A program made the position numbers and the translations under genes. Of a stretch of 64,000 nucleotides of DNA, positions 60,258 through 64,000 are shown piece by piece (the first letter of the stretch is position 1; each line of letters opens with the position of its first letter). The stretch is taken from positions 3,385,501 through 3,449,500 of the forward strand of contig NZ_CP165727.1 in assembly GCF_041200175.1 (NCBI RefSeq), in the 5' to 3' direction. Under the pieces are notes generated by a model. That model saw only the letters and a list, made by a program, of their open reading frames with translations, did not search any database and was not told where the DNA came from. Source of the stretch: Streptomyces sp. R33. GTDB lineage: Bacteria > Actinomycetota > Actinomycetes > Streptomycetales > Streptomycetaceae.

Positions 60258-61540
60258 TCAACGGCCCCTCAGGGCCCGGCCCTCGTGCCGGCGGCCCGCG
60301 CCGAGGGACTCGTACACCTCGAGGGCCTGCGCCCAGGCCCGGGGGGTTCCCCCCTCGTCGCCCGCCTGCCGCAGGGCGTGGCCGAGGACCAGGAGGGTCT
60401 CGGCCCGTCCGATCCGGTGCCCGGCCTCCGTCTGGATGTCGAGGGCCCGGTTCGCACGGCGGGCGGCCCTCTCGAACCCGCCTCGCGCCAGGCCCAGTTC
60501 CGCCAGCAGTGCGAAGGACCGCGCCTCGAAGAGGCGGTACCCGCTCGCGGTGGCCAGGGCCCGGGCGGTCTGCGCGTGCTCCCCGGCCTCGCCGTGCCGG
60601 CCCAGCCGCAGGCTGCTCTCGGCCAGCCCGGTCAGGGCCCGCAGCTCCGGTGTGCGGGCATCGCACCGGCGGGCCGGCTCGGCCGCCTGCCGGAAGTGCC
60701 GCAGGGCGACGTCGTGATGGCCCAGGCTTTGCGAGAGCAGGCCCCGGCCCGTGAGCAGGTGGGCCTCGGCGCGCAGCCCCCCGTCGCCAGTTCGAGCCCC
60801 TGCTCAATGTAGTCCGGAGCGGCCGCCCGGTCGCCGGCCTGGACCGATACCATCGCCGGCCAGAAGAGGGTGAACGCCAGATCGGTGTGCAGAGCCATCT
60901 CCCGCTGTGTGCTCGCCGCCGCGTCGAGGTGCTCGACCGCCCGCTGCGGCTGCCCCCTCTCGAGCAGTACGACCCCCAGGGTTGCGCGCGGGGATGAAGA
61001 CGGCCGGGGGGGGGAGGGAGAGCCCCTGGTATAGCTCACGGGCCTCCACAAGCCGGCCCTCGGCCTCGGCGAGGCGGCCGAGCTCGTGCAGGATCGCCCC
61101 CAGGTTGCCCAGCGTGATCGCCTCGCCCAGCCGGAAGCCGGTCGTGCGGCACAGGTCCGCGCCGCGCAGGCCGTGAGCCGGCGCCTCCGTCGTCGTCACC
61201 GGCCGGCAGCAGCGTGTCGAGGCGCCGGAGCGCATCGGTCCGGCCGGTGAACACCGCGGTGGAAGCGGGCAGCTGGGCGGGCAGGGCATGCTGCCGCGAG
61301 GGGGCCGCCGTCCCGTCGGCCGCCCCCGCCGACACCGTCCGGCGGGGCCGGGGGTCGAGGAGCGAGGGGTCGTCGGCCAGCACCCGGCGGTGGAGCGCGC
61401 GCAGCTCCGGGCCGGGCTCCAGACCGAGTTCGCGGACCAGCCGCGCCCGCGTGCGCTGGTACGTGGGGTCCGCGGCCGGGCCGCCTTCGATGCTGCCGTC
61501 GTACAGCGTGCGCAGCCGCGCCGCCGGCTGCCCGGGACGC
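60258..61540 (-). pseudogene. Decayed AfsR/SARP-type transcriptional regulator
   Basis: Homology is spread over several minus-strand frames. About 61540-61380 encodes the end of a BTAD domain (TYQRTRARLVRELGLEPGPE, LHRRVLADDPSLL). The next part (to about 61200) has the linker LPAQLPASTAVFTGRTDALRRLD that normally enters the NB-ARC domain, but the NB-ARC domain is gone. About 61180-61020 and 60990-60785 give TPR-like segments (GEAITLGNLGAILHELGRLAEAEGRL; ERGQPQRAVEHLDAAASTQREM) in different frames, and 60785-60258 continues the helical repeats in a third frame to a stop. Runs of G8 (about 61007-61014) and C6 (60777-60782) lie near frame changes. The N-terminal DNA-binding domain is missing. 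A degraded regulator; the frameshifts could partly be sequence errors, the domain loss not. Confidence 0.75.
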
Positions 61541-61697
61541 GGTCGGCGGGGCTCATCTCGGTCCAGAGCCAGGCGCGCCGTACGCCGGCCACGGGCGGAC
61601 GTGCGGGGTGGCCATCAGCTCGCATGGCCTCACGTGCGCGGGTTCGGGCGGGATCCTCGCCGCCAGCGCACCCAGGCCGAACCCTCGGGCACGAAAA

Positions 61698-61735
61698 AGC
61701 CCGGCCCCGCACGGAGATCCGTGCGGGGCCGGGCT
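61698..61735. terminator. Intrinsic terminator of typA
   Basis: AGCCCGGCCCCGCACGG pairs over 17 bp with CCGTGCGGGGCCGGGCT around loop AGAT. On the minus strand it follows typA by 22 bases and is followed by TTTT, one of few U-tracts in the window. Confidence 0.92.
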
Positions 61736-61756
61736 GTGAGCCGTGCTGCGCAGGTG

Positions 61757-63661
61757 TTACTTGCCGGACTTGGCGCGCGACGCGGTGCGCGAGCGCTCCT
61801 TCTGGTCCAGGACGACCTTGCGGATGCGGACGGCCTCCGGGGTCACCTCGACGCACTCGTCGTCGCGGCAGAACTCCAGGGACTGCTCCAGGGAGAGCTT
61901 GCGCGGCGGAACCACGTTCTCCGTGTTGTCCGCGGAAGCCGCACGCATGTTGGTGAGCTTCTTCTCCTTGGTGATGTTCACGTCCATGTCGTCGGAGCGC
62001 GAGTTCTCGCCGACGATCATGCCCTCGTACACCTCGGTGCCGGGGTCGGTGAACAGGACGCCGCGCTCCTGCAGGTTGATCATCGCGAACGGCGTGACCG
62101 CACCGGCGCGGTCCGCGACCAGCGAACCGTTGTTGCGGGTGACCAGCGGGCCGAACCACGGCTCGTGGCCCTCGTGGATCGAGTGGGCGATGCCCGTACC
62201 GCGGGTGTTGGTCAGGAACTCCGTGCGGAAGCCGATGAGGCCGCGCGACGGGACGACGAACTCCATGCGGACCCAGCCGGAGCCGTGGTTCGACATGTTG
62301 TCCATGCGGCCCTTGCGGATGCCCATGAGCTGCGTGACGGCGCCCATGTGCTCCTCGGGCACGTCGATCGTCATGCGCTCGACCGGCTCGTGGACCTTGC
62401 CGTCGATCTCCTGGGTGACGACCTGCGGCTTGCCGATGGTCAGCTCGAAGCCCTCGCGGCGCATCTGCTCGACCAGGATGGCGAGCGCGAGCTCACCACG
62501 GCCCTGGACCTCCCAGGCGTCCGGGCGCTCGGTGTCGAGGACGCGGAGCGAGACGTTGCCGACCAGCTCGCGGTCGAGGCGGTCCTTGACCTGGCGGGCG
62601 GTGACCTTGCGGTCCTTGACCGCGGACTTCGCGTCCGCGCCCTTGCCCGTGCCGCCGCGGCCGACCAGCGGCGAGGTGTTCGTGCCGATGGTCATGGAGA
62701 TCGCCGGCTCGTCGACCGAGATCAGCGGCAGCGCGATCGGGTTCTCCGGGTCGGCCAGGGTCTCGCCGATCATGATGTCGGGGATACCGGCGACCGCGCA
62801 GATGTCACCCGGGCCCGCCACCTCGGCCGGCTTGCGGGTGAGCGCCTCGGTCATCATCAGCTCGGTGATGCGGACGTTCGACATGCTGCCGTCACGCTTG
62901 ATCCACGCGACGGTCTGGCCCTTGCGCAGCTCGCCCTGCTCGACGCGGAGCAGCGCGATGCGGCCGAGGAAGTTGTCGGCGTCCAGGTTGGTGACGTGGG
63001 CCTGGAGGGGGGCCTCCTCGTCGTACACCGGGGCGGGGACGTGCTCCAGGATGGTGGAGAAGAACGGCTCCAGGCTGTCGCTGTCCGCGGGGACGGTGCC
63101 GTCCTCGGGCTTGGTCAGCGAGGCGATGCCGTCACGGCCGCAGGCGTAGACGATCGGGAACTCGATCTGCTCCTCGGTCGCGTCCAGGTCCAGGAAGAGG
63201 TCGTACGTCTCGTTGACGACGTCGTCGATCCGGGAGTCCGGGCGGTCCGTCTTGTTGATGCAGAGGATGACCGGCATCTTCGCCTGCAGGGCCTTGCGCA
63301 GGACGAAGCGGGTCTGGGGCAGCGGACCCTCGGAGGCGTCCACCAGCAGAACGACGGCGTCCACCATCGACAGACCGCGCTCGACCTCACCACCGAAGTC
63401 GGCGTGGCCGGGGGTGTCGATGATGTTGATCGTGATCGGGGCCCCGCCGTCCTTGGGGTGATACTTCACCGCCGTGTTCTTGGCGAGGATCGTGATGCCC
63501 TTCTCACGCTCCAGGTCGTTCGAGTCCATCATGCGGTCGTCGAGGTGCTGGTGGGCGGCGAAGGCACCGGCCTGCTTGAGCATGGCATCGACGATGGTCG
63601 TCTTGCCATGGTCGACGTGGGCGACGATGGCGACGTTACGGATGTCGTGGCGCGTGGGCAC
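61757..63661 (-). CDS. typA: Translational GTPase TypA/BipA
   Basis: A 634-residue ribosome-associated GTPase. G1 is AHVDHGKT (14-21), G3 DTPGH, G4 NKTD, then EF-G-like domains and the BipA C-terminal domain (ITKEKKLTNMRAASADNTENV). It promotes growth under stress and cold, and 50S assembly. GTG start at 63661. It is divergent from nothing in view; the upstream 339 bases hold the promoter. Length is normal. In M. tuberculosis typA (Rv1165) is also next to a solute-binding-protein gene. Confidence 0.96.
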   Translation of the reverse strand: MPTRHDIRNVAIVAHVDHGKTTIVDAMLKQAGAFAAHQHLDDRMMDSNDLEREKGITILAKNTAVKYHPKDGGAPITINIIDTPGHADFGGEVERGLSMVDAVVLLVDASEGPLPQTRFVLRKALQAKMPVILCINKTDRPDSRIDDVVNETYDLFLDLDATEEQIEFPIVYACGRDGIASLTKPEDGTVPADSDSLEPFFSTILEHVPAPVYDEEAPLQAHVTNLDADNFLGRIALLRVEQGELRKGQTVAWIKRDGSMSNVRITELMMTEALTRKPAEVAGPGDICAVAGIPDIMIGETLADPENPIALPLISVDEPAISMTIGTNTSPLVGRGGTGKGADAKSAVKDRKVTARQVKDRLDRELVGNVSLRVLDTERPDAWEVQGRGELALAILVEQMRREGFELTIGKPQVVTQEIDGKVHEPVERMTIDVPEEHMGAVTQLMGIRKGRMDNMSNHGSGWVRMEFVVPSRGLIGFRTEFLTNTRGTGIAHSIHEGHEPWFGPLVTRNNGSLVADRAGAVTPFAMINLQERGVLFTDPGTEVYEGMIVGENSRSDDMDVNITKEKKLTNMRAASADNTENVVPPRKLSLEQSLEFCRDDECVEVTPEAVRIRKVVLDQKERSRTASRAKSGK

Positions 63662-64000
63662 TTCGGCGCTTCTCCCGGGATCGTGGATGGCGTCGCGTAC
63701 GGTCCGGCACGCGCGCCTCGACCGGGCGGAAAACCTGCCACGGCCTTACCCCATCGTACGTCGCGTGGCGGGAACCGCTCGCCGGGGGGTCTGTCAAGAG
63801 GCCGGACGACTGAGAAGGACCGGGTGTGGGTGGGGTGTCCCGGCCATGGGTCCTGCGCGTTTGCTGCGGGTCAACAGGCTTGGTCAATGGGTATGACACG
63901 ACCTTGCCCGCCGGAGATCCGGCGGGCAAGCGACTTGAGTCACATCTGAGCTTGTGACCCGAAGCTCAATCTGTCTGGCCCCCTTTTGTCACTTCTTCTT
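63662..64000. other. Promoter/leader region of typA
   Basis: 339 bases to the window edge without a gene. A 12-bp perfect hairpin lies at 63903-63930, and TGAGCTT/AAGCTCA arms with an 8-base spacer lie at 63947-63968. The sequence beyond 63960 is pyrimidine-rich and AT-richer. The next gene lies outside the window. Confidence 0.5.
63903..63930. terminator. Hairpin CTTGCCCGCCGG/CCGGCGGGCAAG
   Basis: Perfect 12-bp stem with AGAT loop, upstream of typA. It may terminate a gene lying beyond the right edge of the window, which cannot be seen. Confidence 0.6.

Noticed and set aside
60804..62159. Intact 451-residue regulator gene
   Set aside because: Only part of this frame carries AfsR-like TPR sequence; its first third is antisense-frame noise over typA, and homology moves to other frames on both sides.
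61214..63949. 911-residue plus-strand open frame
   Set aside because: It is antisense to typA, whose motifs are unmistakable.

Overview
The window reads as an ordinary chromosomal core segment of a Streptomyces-type actinomycete. The DNA is GC-rich with strongly GC-biased third codon positions, GTG and TTG starts are common, and the gene families are actinobacterial: mycothiol deacetylase, DUF3107/DUF3117/DUF3152 proteins, a 7Fe ferredoxin next to succinyldiaminopimelate aminotransferase, and BldK-like oligopeptide transporters. I see no tRNA, rRNA, CRISPR array, insertion sequence or prophage.

Layout. (1) 1-4248: a four-gene minus-strand cluster (DUF3492/PelF-type glycosyltransferase, polytopic membrane protein, NAD-dependent epimerase, spherulin-4-type secreted hydrolase cut by the window edge) that looks like an exopolysaccharide module. 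(2) 4508-13401: DUF3152 metzincin-like protein, alpha/beta hydrolase, a small acidic protein, a TetR regulator, DUF3107, a ferritin-like protein and a DEAD-box helicase with a long basic tail. (3) 13498-18766: a tiny conserved-looking protein, MarC, PHP phosphoesterase, DUF6758-like, suppressor-of-fused family, CorA and a hypothetical protein. (4) 18831-29312: lipoprotein, PRC/MgtE_N/CBS protein with DUF1003 partner, Mrp ATPase, TatB, HtrA-type protease, anti-sigma and ECF sigma factors, O-methyltransferase, PAP2 and DUF3117. (5) 29646-39545: enoyl-CoA hydratase, Tag glycosylase, DivIVA-like protein, FolP-like protein, LOG family, DapE, lytic-transglycosylase-like protein, a small secreted protein, DapC, ferredoxin, GNAT and SirB1-like protein. 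(6) 39592-46945: a DesKR-like two-component system with its ABC exporter, a PG-binding-domain membrane protein, MshB and small membrane proteins. (7) 47312-59898: two complete five-gene oligopeptide ABC operons in tandem, separated by a double-GNAT gene. (8) 60258-64000: a decayed AfsR/SARP-type regulator and the translational GTPase TypA/BipA.

How the genes work together. ECF sigma, zinc-binding anti-sigma, HtrA protease and TatB form an envelope-stress block. DapC and DapE serve the succinylase branch of the lysine/diaminopimelate pathway needed for peptidoglycan. The kinase, regulator and ABC genes overlap by ATGA junctions and form one four-gene unit with a likely operator upstream. Each oligopeptide operon encodes lipoprotein, two permeases and two ATPases. 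From memory of Mycobacterium tuberculosis, the order typA - solute-binding protein - mshB - fdxC - dapC - dapE - LOG - folP2 - tagA - DUF3117 - O-methyltransferase - sigE - rseA - htrA - tatB - mrp - MgtE-like - corA is largely collinear with Rv1165 to Rv1239c, and the DUF3152/TetR/DUF3107/helicase set with Rv3207c-Rv3211.

Most distinctive items: the polysaccharide module at the left edge, which resembles fungal galactosaminogalactan and bacterial Pel clusters in composition; the decayed AfsR-type gene beside the first peptide operon; an intercistronic hairpin in only one of the two peptide operons; the apparent CTG start and repetitive tail of the helicase; the non-canonical FolP; and several strong palindromes.
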